From NCBI RefSeq assembly GCF_030812415.1, contig NZ_JAUSST010000001.1, positions 186,001 through 250,000 on the forward strand: 64,000 nt of DNA, written 5' to 3'. The notes below the pieces were generated by a model. The model had not been told where the DNA came from, searched no databases, and saw only the letters and a list, made by a program, of their open reading frames with translations. Below are positions 26,213-35,453 of the stretch, piece after piece. The stretch is from Paenibacillus harenae (lineage in GTDB: Bacteria; Bacillota; Bacilli; Paenibacillales; Paenibacillaceae). The first letter of the stretch is position 1. Every line of letters starts with the position of its first letter. The position numbers were made by a program, and so were the translations under genes.

Positions 26213-27502
26213 TCACTTCACATACTCATTCAACGGCTGCCCATGAAGCGCATATTGCTGCCTGCTCACTTGAACAGTTAAGCTTAAGCTGTCTTCCCCT
26301 ACCTCCTGCTCAACGACCTCGCCGCTGCGGTAGGCAAGGGCAATGAGGTCGCCGCGATCGGCCGGTACGACGAACACAAGCGTATCGCCCGTCAGCTTAT
26401 CTTGAATACTCTGTCGAAGCAGCGTAAGATCCTCCGTTTCATAGGCGCTAATGACTATATTATCGCCTGCCGTACGGGGCAGCGCATGAATGCTATTATT
26501 CGCAAGGAATAGATCCTTTTTGTTATAAACCCTGATTTGCGGTTTACCCGCAGAGCCGAGCTCCTCCAAAATCCGATCAACGACGGCAATTTGTTCGTCT
26601 CGCATTGGAGAGTTGCTGTCGATGATGTGCAGGACGAGGTCGGCCTCATTGACTTCCTCCAGCGTTGCGCGGAATGCGGCTACGAGATCATGCGGCAAGT
26701 TCTGAATAAAGCCTACCGTGTCAGTCAAAATGACTTCCCTTCCATTCGGCAATTCAAGCGTGCGCGATGTCGGATCGAGCGTTGCGAACAATTGGTTCTC
26801 GACAAAGACGTCTGCTTCCGTCAACTCGCGCAACAATGTCGACTTGCCTGCGTTCGTATAGCCGACAAGCGCCACTTGCGTAACGCCAGCCTTCTTGCGG
26901 CGCTCCCGGTGCAGCTTGCGATGGCGCACGACTTCTTCAAGCTGGGCCTTCAAATCAGCGATTCGTCCGCGGATATGACGGCGGTCCATCTCCAGCTTCG
27001 ATTCGCCCGGCCCCCTCGTACCGATGCCTCCGCCGAGCCTAGACAGATTTTTTCCATGGCCGGACAAACGTGGAAGCAAGTAGCTTAGCTGTGCCAGCTC
27101 CACTTGAATAATGCCCTCTCTCGTCTTCGCCCGACCGGCAAAAATATCGAGGATAAGCTGCGTGCGGTCAACGATCTTCAGATCGAGCGACTCTTCGAGA
27201 TTGCGCACTTGCGCACCGGACAGCTCCTGATCGAAGATAGCGGTTGTGGCGCCAAGCTCTTCGGCGACCGCCTTAACCTCTTGTACCTTGCCCTTGCCGA
27301 TAAACCATCTGGAATCGGCCGTGTCTTTATTTTGCCTAATCGTAGTCAACACTTCTACGCCAGCCGTCTCTGCCAGTTGTTCGAGCTCCTGCAAGGAAAG
27401 CTCGGGGTCGCCGCCGGTTCGTTTGTTATCCGAGGTAACGAGCGTAATCAGGATCGCTTTTTCTTTAAAGCCGGTATTCGTGTCGAAGGTTCTTTCGCTC
27501 AT
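26213..27502 (-). CDS. hflX: Ribosome-associated GTPase HflX
   Basis: The 429-residue protein has the HflX-specific N-terminal domain, a glycine-rich linker with GGIGTRGPGESKLEMDRR, and a TRAFAC G domain (G1 GYTNAGKST, G3 DTVGFIQNLP, G4 YNKKD). HflX splits stalled 70S ribosomes and helps hibernating or heat-damaged ribosomes recover (known for the family). AAGAGGAG upstream supports the ATG at 27502. It lies between spoVK and ynbB as in Bacillus. Confidence 0.96.
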   Translation of the reverse strand: MSERTFDTNTGFKEKAILITLVTSDNKRTGGDPELSLQELEQLAETAGVEVLTTIRQNKDTADSRWFIGKGKVQEVKAVAEELGATTAIFDQELSGAQVRNLEESLDLKIVDRTQLILDIFAGRAKTREGIIQVELAQLSYLLPRLSGHGKNLSRLGGGIGTRGPGESKLEMDRRHIRGRIADLKAQLEEVVRHRKLHRERRKKAGVTQVALVGYTNAGKSTLLRELTEADVFVENQLFATLDPTSRTLELPNGREVILTDTVGFIQNLPHDLVAAFRATLEEVNEADLVLHIIDSNSPMRDEQIAVVDRILEELGSAGKPQIRVYNKKDLFLANNSIHALPRTAGDNIVISAYETEDLTLLRQSIQDKLTGDTLVFVVPADRGDLIALAYRSGEVVEQEVGEDSLSLTVQVSRQQYALHGQPLNEYVK

Positions 27503-27536
27503 ATTTCGCTCCTCTTAGGGCTCATGAATTCATGAA

Positions 27537-28535
27537 TTACGTTTTCGACTCCCATCTCAAATCCTCTGGCCGAATGGTCATTAACTCCTGCTTGCCGGGA
27601 ATGGAGCTGGCATATTGGCTAAGGAGACGAACCGCTTGATAGCGAATCGCCTTCTCGATCGTATTGCGTACATACCGGGCGTTGCTGAAAGAGAACATCG
27701 CATTGAGCTTCTCTTGCATCAGATGCTGGCGAAGCTTGAAGATCGACTGCGGCTGAAGCACATAATCCCGATCCTTCGCCATTATCTCGGCAATCTGGAC
27801 GAGTTGGTCGATCGAATAGTCGGGAAATTCGATTTGAATCGGAAATCGCGACGGCAAGCCCGGATTCGTTAACAGGAAGTTCTCAATCTCCGCAGGATAA
27901 CCCGCAAGTATAAGGACGAATTGGTTGCGATGATCCTCCATCGCCTTGACCAACGTATCAATCGCTTCCTTGCCGAAATCCTTCTCCCCTCCGCGTGCGA
28001 GACTATAGGCCTCGTCAATGAACAGGACGCCGCCAATCGCCTTGCGCACGAGATCCCGCGTTTTCTGCGCCGTATGCCCGATATATTCGCCAACCAGGTC
28101 GGCACGCTCCACTTCGATCAAATGCCCTTTCGTCAACACGCCCATCTTCTGCAGCAGCTTAGCAACAATTCTCGCAATCGTCGTCTTGCCTGTGCCGGGA
28201 TTGCCCTTGAAAATCATGTGATACACGTGCGAACCGCCAAACAAACCCGCTTCCGAGCGCATTCTGCTCACATACAGCAGCGCATATATTTCATATACTA
28301 ACGATTTGACGTTATCCATGCCGACCATTGGCTCAAGCTCTTTCTGAATATCGGCAAAATGGTCCACGCTCGGCAACGGCTTGACGGCCAATTGCGGCTC
28401 CGCTTCGTATGCTTGCGCTGCCGCGGCCCCTTGCACCACCGGCTCTTGGCTACGGAGCACCACATTAATTTGGCGAGACGGTCTAGTAGATCCGCTGCTC
28501 GTGCCCGTTACAACATGTCCGTTCATCTGTCGCAT
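27537..28535 (-). CDS. spoVK: Stage V sporulation protein K, AAA ATPase
   Basis: This CbxX/CfxQ-type AAA protein of about 332 residues has Walker A FKGNPGTGKTTIAR, Walker B GVLFIDEAYSL, sensor and arginine-finger regions (TNPGLPSRFP) and the C-terminal lid. SpoVK is needed for spore maturation in B. subtilis; its substrate is unknown. The ATG at 28535 has AAAGGA six bases upstream; the longer TTG reading at 28550 would overlap that site. The first 60 residues are a low-complexity, poorly conserved leader. It precedes hflX on the same strand. Confidence 0.93.
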   Translation of the reverse strand: MRQMNGHVVTGTSSGSTRPSRQINVVLRSQEPVVQGAAAAQAYEAEPQLAVKPLPSVDHFADIQKELEPMVGMDNVKSLVYEIYALLYVSRMRSEAGLFGGSHVYHMIFKGNPGTGKTTIARIVAKLLQKMGVLTKGHLIEVERADLVGEYIGHTAQKTRDLVRKAIGGVLFIDEAYSLARGGEKDFGKEAIDTLVKAMEDHRNQFVLILAGYPAEIENFLLTNPGLPSRFPIQIEFPDYSIDQLVQIAEIMAKDRDYVLQPQSIFKLRQHLMQEKLNAMFSFSNARYVRNTIEKAIRYQAVRLLSQYASSIPGKQELMTIRPEDLRWESKT

Positions 28536-28629
28536 CACCAATCCTTTCAAGCGTAAACGGTTAACGCCTTATGGTAACGGCTGCCCGCACTACAAGCTTA
28601 TTCTAGCTTGCCTGCGCTTATTAGCAGAT

Positions 28630-29304
28630 TTACAGCATGGGATCAGGTGAGCGGAGCCCGAATAGCAAAAGCATCGAATCGAGCTTCCATTTCGTAAAGG
28701 CGAGCACCTCTCGCGTTTCATTGTAGACCGGGTTCAGCACCTCAGACTTCGTCCCCGCAACCTGCGCATCGGCGAATTTCAAGCGTTTCGCGATCGATGC
28801 CGCTCTCGCCGCATGATAATCATGCGTGATGATAATGACGCTTGAATAATTATTGTCATTTGCAATAGCTTGGCTATTGAGCAAATTTTCATACGTGCTG
28901 TGCGACTTGTCCTCTAGCAACAGCTTGTCGCCTCTTATACCTTTTGCCAAAAGATAGTCGCGCATGCCTTCCGCTTCCGACTTCGTTGCGCCGTTCGCGT
29001 CGTGTCCGCCCGATAAGATAAGCTTGTCTACTTTGCCGTCCTCATACAACCGATAAGCGTATTCTAGTCTTTCCCGTAACGCGGGGCTAGGAGCATCCCC
29101 CCACATCGCAGCGCCTAGCACAATGCCGGCATCGGCAGGTGCGAAATCTTGATTAACATGGTTATTAATTAACCACAATAAATAACCGCACCAAAGTACT
29201 AAAGCGACAAATAGCCATGCCGACAAACGAAACAAGAGCAGCCACGGCCGAAACTTGTTCGTTCGTCTGCGTGGTCTGCCCTTCTTCTGTGCGGCCGCCT
29301 TCAC
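28630..29304 (-). CDS. YdcF/SanA-family membrane protein
   Basis: The 224-residue protein has a basic N-terminus, one membrane helix (LLLFRLSAWLFVALVLWCGYLLWLI) and a DUF218 domain with GIVLGAAMWGDAPSPALRERL, LILSGGHDANGATKSEAEGM, DKSHSTYENL and ITHDYHAARA. Members influence envelope integrity or vancomycin tolerance in some bacteria, but no reaction is settled. Its ATG overlaps the upstream DUF402 stop by four bases, so the two are coupled. Confidence 0.9.
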   Translation of the reverse strand: MKAAAQKKGRPRRRTNKFRPWLLLFRLSAWLFVALVLWCGYLLWLINNHVNQDFAPADAGIVLGAAMWGDAPSPALRERLEYAYRLYEDGKVDKLILSGGHDANGATKSEAEGMRDYLLAKGIRGDKLLLEDKSHSTYENLLNSQAIANDNNYSSVIIITHDYHAARAASIAKRLKFADAQVAGTKSEVLNPVYNETREVLAFTKWKLDSMLLLFGLRSPDPML

Positions 29305-29858
29305 GATTCGCTAAGCTCCCCGGCCCGTTCCATCAAGCTCTTCCGGTGCTTTAAGCTAAGCGTGAAGTACCGGAATCTGCCGTTACGAATGCTTGAGAGC
29401 AACCGGCCTGCCGTCTTGCGAGCAAGAGCAACATCCTTGTTGTTCACATCTCCGGATCGATGGGCGTCTTCCAGCTCATCCTCATCCATGAGGAACACTT
29501 CACCGCTAGGCAGCACAACGACATCCAGGTATAGATCATCGAACCAAGGAACTTGTTGATCGGTTAAGCCTTGCGTCTTGCATACGTCGATATACCATTG
29601 CACGACTCTGCCCTTATCGTCGAACATCGTCGTCACGACGAAATGCTCGCCCTTCGGAAAGTGCTGCATCCACAAATACCCGCGATCCGCCAAGCAATAA
29701 CGTCGTCCGTTGTATTCTTTCCACAGCGGTTCGCGCAGCTCATGTATGCGGTAAAACGTAACGAGACCTTTGAACTCGTCGCCATCCAGCGCTAGGCATG
29801 AATAGCTCTTACGCAGGATGCGCCTCCAGTTGGCTCGGTCAGAAAATTTTCTCTTCAT
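29301..29858 (-). CDS. DUF402 protein, nucleoside di/triphosphate phosphatase-like (Ntdp/YgaC)
   Basis: This 185-residue protein shows the DUF402 barrel signatures: ADRGYLWMQHFP, WYIDVCKTQGL, and the acidic set PWFDDLYLDVVVLPSGEVFLMDEDELEDA. DUF402 proteins of this size in Firmicutes (YgaC/Ntdp in Staphylococcus) hydrolyse nucleoside tri- and diphosphates with divalent metal. The same reaction is likely here but inferred from the family. The ATG at 29858 has GGAAAGG upstream. It is coupled to the YdcF-family gene. Confidence 0.85.
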   Translation of the reverse strand: MKRKFSDRANWRRILRKSYSCLALDGDEFKGLVTFYRIHELREPLWKEYNGRRYCLADRGYLWMQHFPKGEHFVVTTMFDDKGRVVQWYIDVCKTQGLTDQQVPWFDDLYLDVVVLPSGEVFLMDEDELEDAHRSGDVNNKDVALARKTAGRLLSSIRNGRFRYFTLSLKHRKSLMERAGELSES

Positions 29859-30049
29859 ACGGAACGTACCTTTCCGTTCATTTGGGAAAAGCCCGCAAAT
29901 GAATGCGAATGCTCCTCTTTTCTCGTGATCAAGCCCGCGTCCACCATACGATCATCAGCACCTAAATTTACACTATAAAAAAAGATTACCATATCTTAAC
30001 GCTCATCTCCAGCGGACTATGAAAATAAACCAAGCAGTGCCTTTACAAA

Positions 30050-30082
30050 AAGCAAAAATCGCCGTCCTCAGAGGACGACGAT
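30050..30082 (-). terminator. Terminator after the cyclophilin gene
   Basis: The minus strand reads CGTCGTCCTCTGAGGACGGCG and then ATTTTTGCTTTTTG, starting about 10 bases past the stop at 30093. The rest of the 29859-30092 spacer shows nothing else that I can support. Confidence 0.75.
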
Positions 30083-30092
30083 CCCTATATTC

Positions 30093-30728
30093 TTATGATT
30101 CGTGAATCGCGATCGATTCAATGACGATCGTGTCCGCCGGTTTGCTATCCTTCACCGGCGTCTTCGCGATAGCCTGTACGACGTCCATCCCGCTCGCCAC
30201 CTTGCCGAAGATCGAATAGTTCGGCGCTTGGTTCAAGTTGGCGGCATCATCGCCCGTGCAAATGAAAAATTGACTTCCCCCGGTGTTCGGAGCGCTCGCG
30301 TTCATCATTGCAAGCACACCAGGCTCGTACTTCAAGTCGGTGTCGAGCTCATCGGGAATGGTGTAGCCAGGCGTTCCCGTTCCGTCACCCTTCGGATCGC
30401 CAGCCATTATCATGTAGGATTCAATGATGCGATGAAAGCTAAGTCCCTCGTAGAACCGTTCATTGACTAGAAAAATAAAGTTGTTCACCGTAACCGGCGC
30501 TTCGTTAGCGAATAGCTTGACGGTGAAGTTGCCCTTGCTCGTAACGAATGTAGCGGAGTACTCTTTGTTGAGATCAATCGTCATTTCAGGCATCTTGTCC
30601 CAGCTCATCGTCTTCTGTGTATCGCCAACCTTGCCGGTATCCGACTTCCCGCCGCAGCCTGCCAATGTCAACGCTGCAGCGAGCAGAACGATCAAGCCGG
30701 CAAAGCTGGCTTTCATTCCTATACTCAT
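30093..30728 (-). CDS. Cyclophilin-type peptidyl-prolyl isomerase, lipoprotein
   Basis: The 211-residue protein has a lipoprotein signal with lipobox LAGC near residue 24, then a cyclophilin domain: GNFTVKLFANEAPVTVNNFIFLV, the catalytic-type FHRIIESYMIMAGDPKGDGTGTPGY, GSQFFICTGD, YSIFGKVASGMDVV. It should catalyse proline isomerisation during folding of secreted proteins outside the membrane. Its ATG overlaps the stop codon of the penicillin-binding protein gene (TAATG), so the two are co-translated and it may assist envelope protein folding (inference). Confidence 0.94.
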   Translation of the reverse strand: MSIGMKASFAGLIVLLAAALTLAGCGGKSDTGKVGDTQKTMSWDKMPEMTIDLNKEYSATFVTSKGNFTVKLFANEAPVTVNNFIFLVNERFYEGLSFHRIIESYMIMAGDPKGDGTGTPGYTIPDELDTDLKYEPGVLAMMNASAPNTGGSQFFICTGDDAANLNQAPNYSIFGKVASGMDVVQAIAKTPVKDSKPADTIVIESIAIHES

Positions 30729-33253
30729 TACAACCCACCCGTTTCTGCCGTATTGCCGCCCTCCCCTACATCTCCTAGCGTATTGCTAATGTCCGGGCTG
30801 CCGTTCTGACCGTCGCCTCCTGCATCAGGGGTAGGGGTAGGCTCTCCGGTATTATCACCCGAATTGCCTGGCTGTTGTGTTTCGCCTTCTGGCAACTCTG
30901 ACCCACCGTTGCCGTTGCCATTTCCGTTACCATTGCCATTTCCATTGCCGTTTCCGTTATTGCCATTGCCCGGCTCCGTACTTCCGTCGTCTCCCGGATC
31001 GACGTCGTCACTTGGCGTCGGTTCCATCGGAATATCCGGAATTTCGATCTCCGCCTCCGGTACGGCGACCTTCACCGTAGCCGATGGCGTACCTTCCTGG
31101 TCGGCCTCTGCATCATAAGCCGTTACGTAATACTCATAAGTCATGCCAGGGAATACGCTCATATCGTCGACAGCTGTTGTTGTAAGCGAATCGACGAAGC
31201 GGATAAACTCCGTCTCGGAAGCTTCCTTGCGGTAAATCTGATACGTCATGCCGTCTTCTTCAAGCGGATCCCATGACAGTTGAACCTTTGCCTCTTCCGG
31301 CAAGTACACCGCAGCGAAGTTCTGAATGCCTTCCGGCGGCTTCTCGTCCTTCACGCCTCCCGGTTGATTGAAGCTGGTCTCGGCCATTCCCTTCATCGCC
31401 GATTTCATGACCTTGGAGAAGAAAGCCGCAGCTTGAGGACTGCCCTTTTGGAGCAAGTGCTTCTCATCCGTATAATCGTATCCCATCCAGACAGCCGCTG
31501 TCCACTCCGGCGTGTACCCGACGAACCATGCATCGCGTATGCCGTAATCGCCCGATCCGAACTGCGTCGTTCCCGTTTTCCCTGCCAGGGCGCGGCCGAA
31601 ATTCGCTTTCACGCCGGAGCCTCCGGTCTCTACGACAGCTTGCAGCATTTCGGTCATGTACCATGCTTGCTCTATAGGAATTACCTGCTTCGCAGGCGGC
31701 GCTTTATACGTATAACCGGATCCTTTGCCACCTTCGATCTTAACAATGGCGTGGGCGTCGACCGATTTTCCGCCGTTGGCAAATATACTGTACGCCGTTG
31801 CCATCTGCAGCGGAGTTGCTTCGATCGTTCCAAGCGCAATGGCAAGATTATTATTCTCGTCCGTCGGCTCTAGCCCGAATTTTTTCGCGTAGTCCAGGCC
31901 GCGCTTAACGCCGATCTGGTTCAACGTCCATACGGCTGCCAAGTTGCGGGAGTCCTTTATCGCTTGCTTCATCGATACAGGGACTGGTCCCCACCTGTCT
32001 CGAGGACAATAATCGCCAAAACATTCCTTGTCGTTTTCGAGAACGGTCCAAGGATAATAATCGCCTGTTGCGATTGCCGGTCCGTAAACCGAGATCGGCT
32101 TGATCGTCGATCCGCTCTGGCGTTTCGCTACGGCGCGATTCGTCCCCTTTATCACGTAGTCGCGCCCGCCGGCCATCGCTTGAATCGTTCCGTCGCGATG
32201 ATCCATAATGATCATCGCCGCTTGCGATTTCTGATCATCGACGCTTTCCTCGAAGTTGTCGTCGTTGTTGAAGGCGGTGTCGACCGCTTTCTGAGCTTGC
32301 TGGTCGAGCGACGTATAAATATGGTATCCTCCGATACGCAGCTCTTCCTCAGATAGCTTCGTCTTCTCGATCGCTTCCTCAACGACGTAATCGACGTAGG
32401 CTTGATAAATGCTAGACTGGTCTTGCTCCAGATTCGCGGGCGGTACGTAATCGACGGCCTTCGCTTCTTCCATCTGTTCCAGCGTAATATACTTCTGATC
32501 GTACATAAGCTTCAGAACGACCCCTCTACGCGACTTCGAGTCCTCTGGGTGCTTGAGAGGATTGTAACTGTTAGGCGCCTTCGGCATAGCTGCAAGAGTG
32601 GCAACCTGCCATAGCTCCAAGTCTTTGAGCTCCGTATCGAAGTAAACCTCAGCCGCCCGCTTAATCCCGTATACCTGTCCACCAAAAAATATCCGGTTCA
32701 AATACATCGTAAGGATATCTTGTTTGGACATTTGATGCTCCAGCGCCACCGCGATCGATGCTTCCGTCGCTTTTCGGAAAAAGGTTTTGTCCGCAGTAAG
32801 GAATACGTTCTTGGCGAGCTGCTGGGTGATCGTACTGCCTCCTTCTACGGCGCTTCTTGCGATGACGTCCTTTACGACGGCCCGTCCGATCGCGAAGAAG
32901 TCGATGCCGGAATGCTCGAAGAAACGCTGGTCCTCCGTCGCTACGATCGCATCGAACATGATTTGCGGTATTTCCGAAAATTCCGCAATCTCTCGTTTCT
33001 CATTTGCATCGTAAAGCTTTGCAATCTCGTTGTCGTTCTTGTCGTAAATAATGGATGCCTCACCGAAATTGAGCTTGCTTCCGTTATCCGCTAAGATGCG
33101 CTCGCCGTTCAAAACAATGAACAGATAGCCGATGATGCCGCAGACGATTGCGATTACGACGGTAAAAAATAATCCAAAAAACAATTTGCGACCCGATATC
33201 TTTTTCTTTTTTCCTTTTTTTGTTGCGGTCTTTCTTCGTGGTTGTTCAGCCAT
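30728..33253 (-). CDS. Class A penicillin-binding protein (PBP1A family)
   Basis: The 841-residue protein has a lysine-rich cytoplasmic tail, one membrane helix (about 27-50), and a GT51 glycosyltransferase domain with the catalytic ATEDQRFFEHSGID. A transpeptidase domain follows (SGSTIKP SxxK motif, KDSRNLAA SxN-type, AGKTGTT KTG box), then a fibronectin III-like domain (EAKVQLSWDPLEEDGMTYQIYR) and a disordered tail with an Asn-Gly repeat. It polymerises and cross-links peptidoglycan. The ATG at 33253 is chosen because GGAGGGG lies eight bases upstream. It is co-translated with the cyclophilin gene. Confidence 0.96.
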   Translation of the reverse strand: MAEQPRRKTATKKGKKKKISGRKLFFGLFFTVVIAIVCGIIGYLFIVLNGERILADNGSKLNFGEASIIYDKNDNEIAKLYDANEKREIAEFSEIPQIMFDAIVATEDQRFFEHSGIDFFAIGRAVVKDVIARSAVEGGSTITQQLAKNVFLTADKTFFRKATEASIAVALEHQMSKQDILTMYLNRIFFGGQVYGIKRAAEVYFDTELKDLELWQVATLAAMPKAPNSYNPLKHPEDSKSRRGVVLKLMYDQKYITLEQMEEAKAVDYVPPANLEQDQSSIYQAYVDYVVEEAIEKTKLSEEELRIGGYHIYTSLDQQAQKAVDTAFNNDDNFEESVDDQKSQAAMIIMDHRDGTIQAMAGGRDYVIKGTNRAVAKRQSGSTIKPISVYGPAIATGDYYPWTVLENDKECFGDYCPRDRWGPVPVSMKQAIKDSRNLAAVWTLNQIGVKRGLDYAKKFGLEPTDENNNLAIALGTIEATPLQMATAYSIFANGGKSVDAHAIVKIEGGKGSGYTYKAPPAKQVIPIEQAWYMTEMLQAVVETGGSGVKANFGRALAGKTGTTQFGSGDYGIRDAWFVGYTPEWTAAVWMGYDYTDEKHLLQKGSPQAAAFFSKVMKSAMKGMAETSFNQPGGVKDEKPPEGIQNFAAVYLPEEAKVQLSWDPLEEDGMTYQIYRKEASETEFIRFVDSLTTTAVDDMSVFPGMTYEYYVTAYDAEADQEGTPSATVKVAVPEAEIEIPDIPMEPTPSDDVDPGDDGSTEPGNGNNGNGNGNGNGNGNGNGNGGSELPEGETQQPGNSGDNTGEPTPTPDAGGDGQNGSPDISNTLGDVGEGGNTAETGGL
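30905..30965 (-). repeat. Coding microsatellite: (Asn-Gly)n tract in the PBP tail
   Basis: About ten hexamer units encode alternating Asn and Gly in the extracellular tail, with only synonymous variation between units. Such a tract can change length by slippage in multiples of six bases without breaking the frame. Confidence 0.85.
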
Positions 33254-33306
33254 TGCTGATTCCCCTCCTGCCATCCGTATGCTGTCTCTGTTATTTTTCC
33301 CGCGAA

Positions 33307-33341
33307 ATGAAAAGAGCAACCCAGCTACGAGCGGGTTGCTC
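33307..33341 (-). terminator. Terminator after hfq
   Basis: GAGCAACCC/GGGTTGCTC stem, 10-base loop, followed on the minus strand by TTTTC. It lies between hfq and the penicillin-binding protein gene. Confidence 0.8.
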
Positions 33342-33401
33342 CTGCATGCCGCTATCTAATTAAACGTGACACCTTATTAGAAAGTTTCACATACTGCCGA
33401 T

Positions 33402-33647
33402 CTAAGCGTCCGAGCCGCTCTGATCCTGCTGCATGAGCGATACGTTGCGCTGCGGGGTAAACGTCGATATCGCATGCTTATAAACCATTTGTTGACGGCC
33501 TTCGCTGTCAATAATGATCGTAAAGTTATCGAATGCTTTAATAACGCCCCGGATTTGAAAGCCATTCATCAAAAAAACCGTGACCGGTATGCTGTCTTTG
33601 CGAAGTTGGTTTAAGAACGTATCTTGAATATTGATTGATTTGTTCAT
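33402..33647 (-). CDS. hfq: RNA chaperone Hfq
   Basis: The 81-residue Sm-like protein shows Sm1 ([37 protein letters not shown]) and Sm2 (YKHAISTF) motifs, with the proximal-face residues Q, F and K/H in the expected places. It forms a hexamer that binds small RNAs and poly-A or A-R-N repeats. Its gene follows miaA, the arrangement seen widely in bacteria. A GGGGGTAA ribosome site precedes the ATG. Confidence 0.97.
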   Translation of the reverse strand: MNKSINIQDTFLNQLRKDSIPVTVFLMNGFQIRGVIKAFDNFTIIIDSEGRQQMVYKHAISTFTPQRNVSLMQQDQSGSDA

Positions 33648-33664
33648 TGGACGTTACCCCCGTC

Positions 33665-34681
33665 TTAAAGAGATTGATTAGAAGTATATTCAAGATTGAC
33701 TTGAAGCTTTCCTGCTATTATATCATGAATCGAGGTCAAATTGTTGTGAAAATTTTCCCCCATATCGATCCACTGGATGTCTTTCATATGCCTGAACCAC
33801 GATAATTGACGCTTGGCGAATCTTCTCGTGTCTCTCTTAAGCCGCTCTACGGCTGCATTAAGCGAGCATTCGCCTTGCAAATAATCAACGATCTCTTTGT
33901 AGCCAAGCCCCTGCATCGATACGGTTCCCGGCGGCAGATTATGCTCCTTCATAAGACGCTCGACCTCTGCGACCAGCCCTTGCTCCATCATGAGATCGAC
34001 GCGCTGCTCGATTCTGCGATAGAGCTCCGGGCGATCCAGCGTAAGGCCTACGATGCACAGCTCATAGGGCGACTCTTTTAACTGCCCGGCTTGTTGCTCG
34101 CTGAATGTTTGGCCTGTCAAATGAAAAACCTCAAGGGCGCGAATGACTCGTCGCTGATCGTTAGGGTGAAGGCGTCCGGCCGCCGGAGGATCGATCGCTC
34201 TTAGCCGTTCATGAAGCGCCTCCGCCCCGTGCTCCTGAGCGAACCGTTCCATCTCGCTGCGGAAAGATTCATCGGAGCCCATCTCGGCGAACTGATATTG
34301 ATAGCAAACCGATTCTATGTACAGCCCCGTTCCGCCCACGATGAAGGGAAGCTTGCCCCGGCTCGCGATGTCTTCGATGCATTTGACCGCCTCCGTCTGA
34401 AAGTCGGCAACCGAATACGAATAATCGGGATCGCAAATATCGATCAGATGATGAGGGATGCCTTCGCGTTCTTCCAGCGGCAGCTTTGCCGTACCGATGT
34501 CCATTCCCCGGTATACTTGCATCGAATCGCCAGATATAATCTCGGCATTCCATGCCTTCGCAATATCGAGGCTGGTGCGGGTTTTGCCGACTGCCGTCGG
34601 GCCGATCAACACGAGCAGAGGCTGCTTGCGCTTGCTTGCTCCTTCGTAATCCCGCTCCCTCCCGCTCGCGTTATTTTCCAA
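33665..34681 (-). CDS. miaA: tRNA dimethylallyltransferase
   Basis: The 338-residue enzyme has P-loop IGPTAVGKTRTSLDIA, the DSMQVYRGMDIGTAKL substrate motif, VGGTGLYIESV, and the late RFAKRQLSWFR motif. It attaches a dimethylallyl group to A37 of tRNAs reading UNN codons. The start is a TTG at 34681 with GGAGTG seven bases upstream, and it overlaps the end of the RsmJ-like gene by 11 bases, so translation is coupled. hfq follows 17 bases downstream. Confidence 0.95.
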   Translation of the reverse strand: MENNASGRERDYEGASKRKQPLLVLIGPTAVGKTRTSLDIAKAWNAEIISGDSMQVYRGMDIGTAKLPLEEREGIPHHLIDICDPDYSYSVADFQTEAVKCIEDIASRGKLPFIVGGTGLYIESVCYQYQFAEMGSDESFRSEMERFAQEHGAEALHERLRAIDPPAAGRLHPNDQRRVIRALEVFHLTGQTFSEQQAGQLKESPYELCIVGLTLDRPELYRRIEQRVDLMMEQGLVAEVERLMKEHNLPPGTVSMQGLGYKEIVDYLQGECSLNAAVERLKRDTRRFAKRQLSWFRHMKDIQWIDMGENFHNNLTSIHDIIAGKLQVNLEYTSNQSL

Positions 34682-35453
34682 TCTGTATCACTCCATATGC
34701 GATTTTCGACGTGTTGACATGCCGGCGTTCGAAGCCGAGCCTCGCGAATTCGCCGCTCGCTTGATGCTCTTTCATAAGAACGGTTTTGCGGGCAACTCGT
34801 ACCGCTTCGGCAACCGATTGCTCCGACAGTTCGTTCATATTGGCGATCGTGCGCAGAGGCTCCATCGAGCTGGACTCGTGAACCGGCTGCCTGAACATCG
34901 GGTCGAAATAAACGATATCGACGCTTCGGTCAGGCAATGACTTCAAATAATCCAAGTGATTCCCGTGTATCATCCGGATTCTGCGCATCGCTGCGTCAAC
35001 ATCCTCTAAGGTCGACCGGTAAGCGGCCAAGCCTTCCCGTACGATCGCGCATATAACCGCTTCGCTCTCGATGGCATCAATGCGGCCGCTCTCGCCTGCC
35101 GCATAGGAGAATACAAGCGCATCGGAGGCGAAGCCCGCCGTACAATCCACGACATAATCGCCTGCTTGGCAGCCGGATAGCGCAATTAGCGGGTCGGGTT
35201 CCCCCTTGCGAAGCCGTTTCACCCGAACGAACGCCATGCTGGGATGGAAATACAACGGTGAATCGCTTTGTCCCTCATAATAACGCACTTCATTCTCCGT
35301 TACAACGATGAGCCGTCCATCGCCGCTCATCTGAACCAGCTTGCGCACGGAAAGATTGCGACGAAGCATAGGCTTCGCGGATAGCTCTAAGGCAAGCCGC
35401 TCCGCCTGCTCAGCCGCTCGATCCGACGGGTTAGGCGCCGTCGTAACGATCAT
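34671..35453 (-). CDS. RsmJ-like class I SAM methyltransferase
   Basis: This 260-residue protein has a SAM site VVDCTAGFASDALVFSYAAG and the RsmJ hallmark VYFDPMFRQPVHESSSMEPLRTIAN. It ends with a Rossmann C-terminus close to RsmJ, which methylates G1516 of 16S rRNA in E. coli. The N-terminal 80 residues differ from RsmJ, so target identity is inference. The ATG at 35453 overlaps the mutL stop (ATGA); a longer open frame continues upstream inside mutL and is not real. Gene order is mutS-mutL-this-miaA-hfq. Confidence 0.83.
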   Translation of the reverse strand: MIVTTAPNPSDRAAEQAERLALELSAKPMLRRNLSVRKLVQMSGDGRLIVVTENEVRYYEGQSDSPLYFHPSMAFVRVKRLRKGEPDPLIALSGCQAGDYVVDCTAGFASDALVFSYAAGESGRIDAIESEAVICAIVREGLAAYRSTLEDVDAAMRRIRMIHGNHLDYLKSLPDRSVDIVYFDPMFRQPVHESSSMEPLRTIANMNELSEQSVAEAVRVARKTVLMKEHQASGEFARLGFERRHVNTSKIAYGVIQIGK

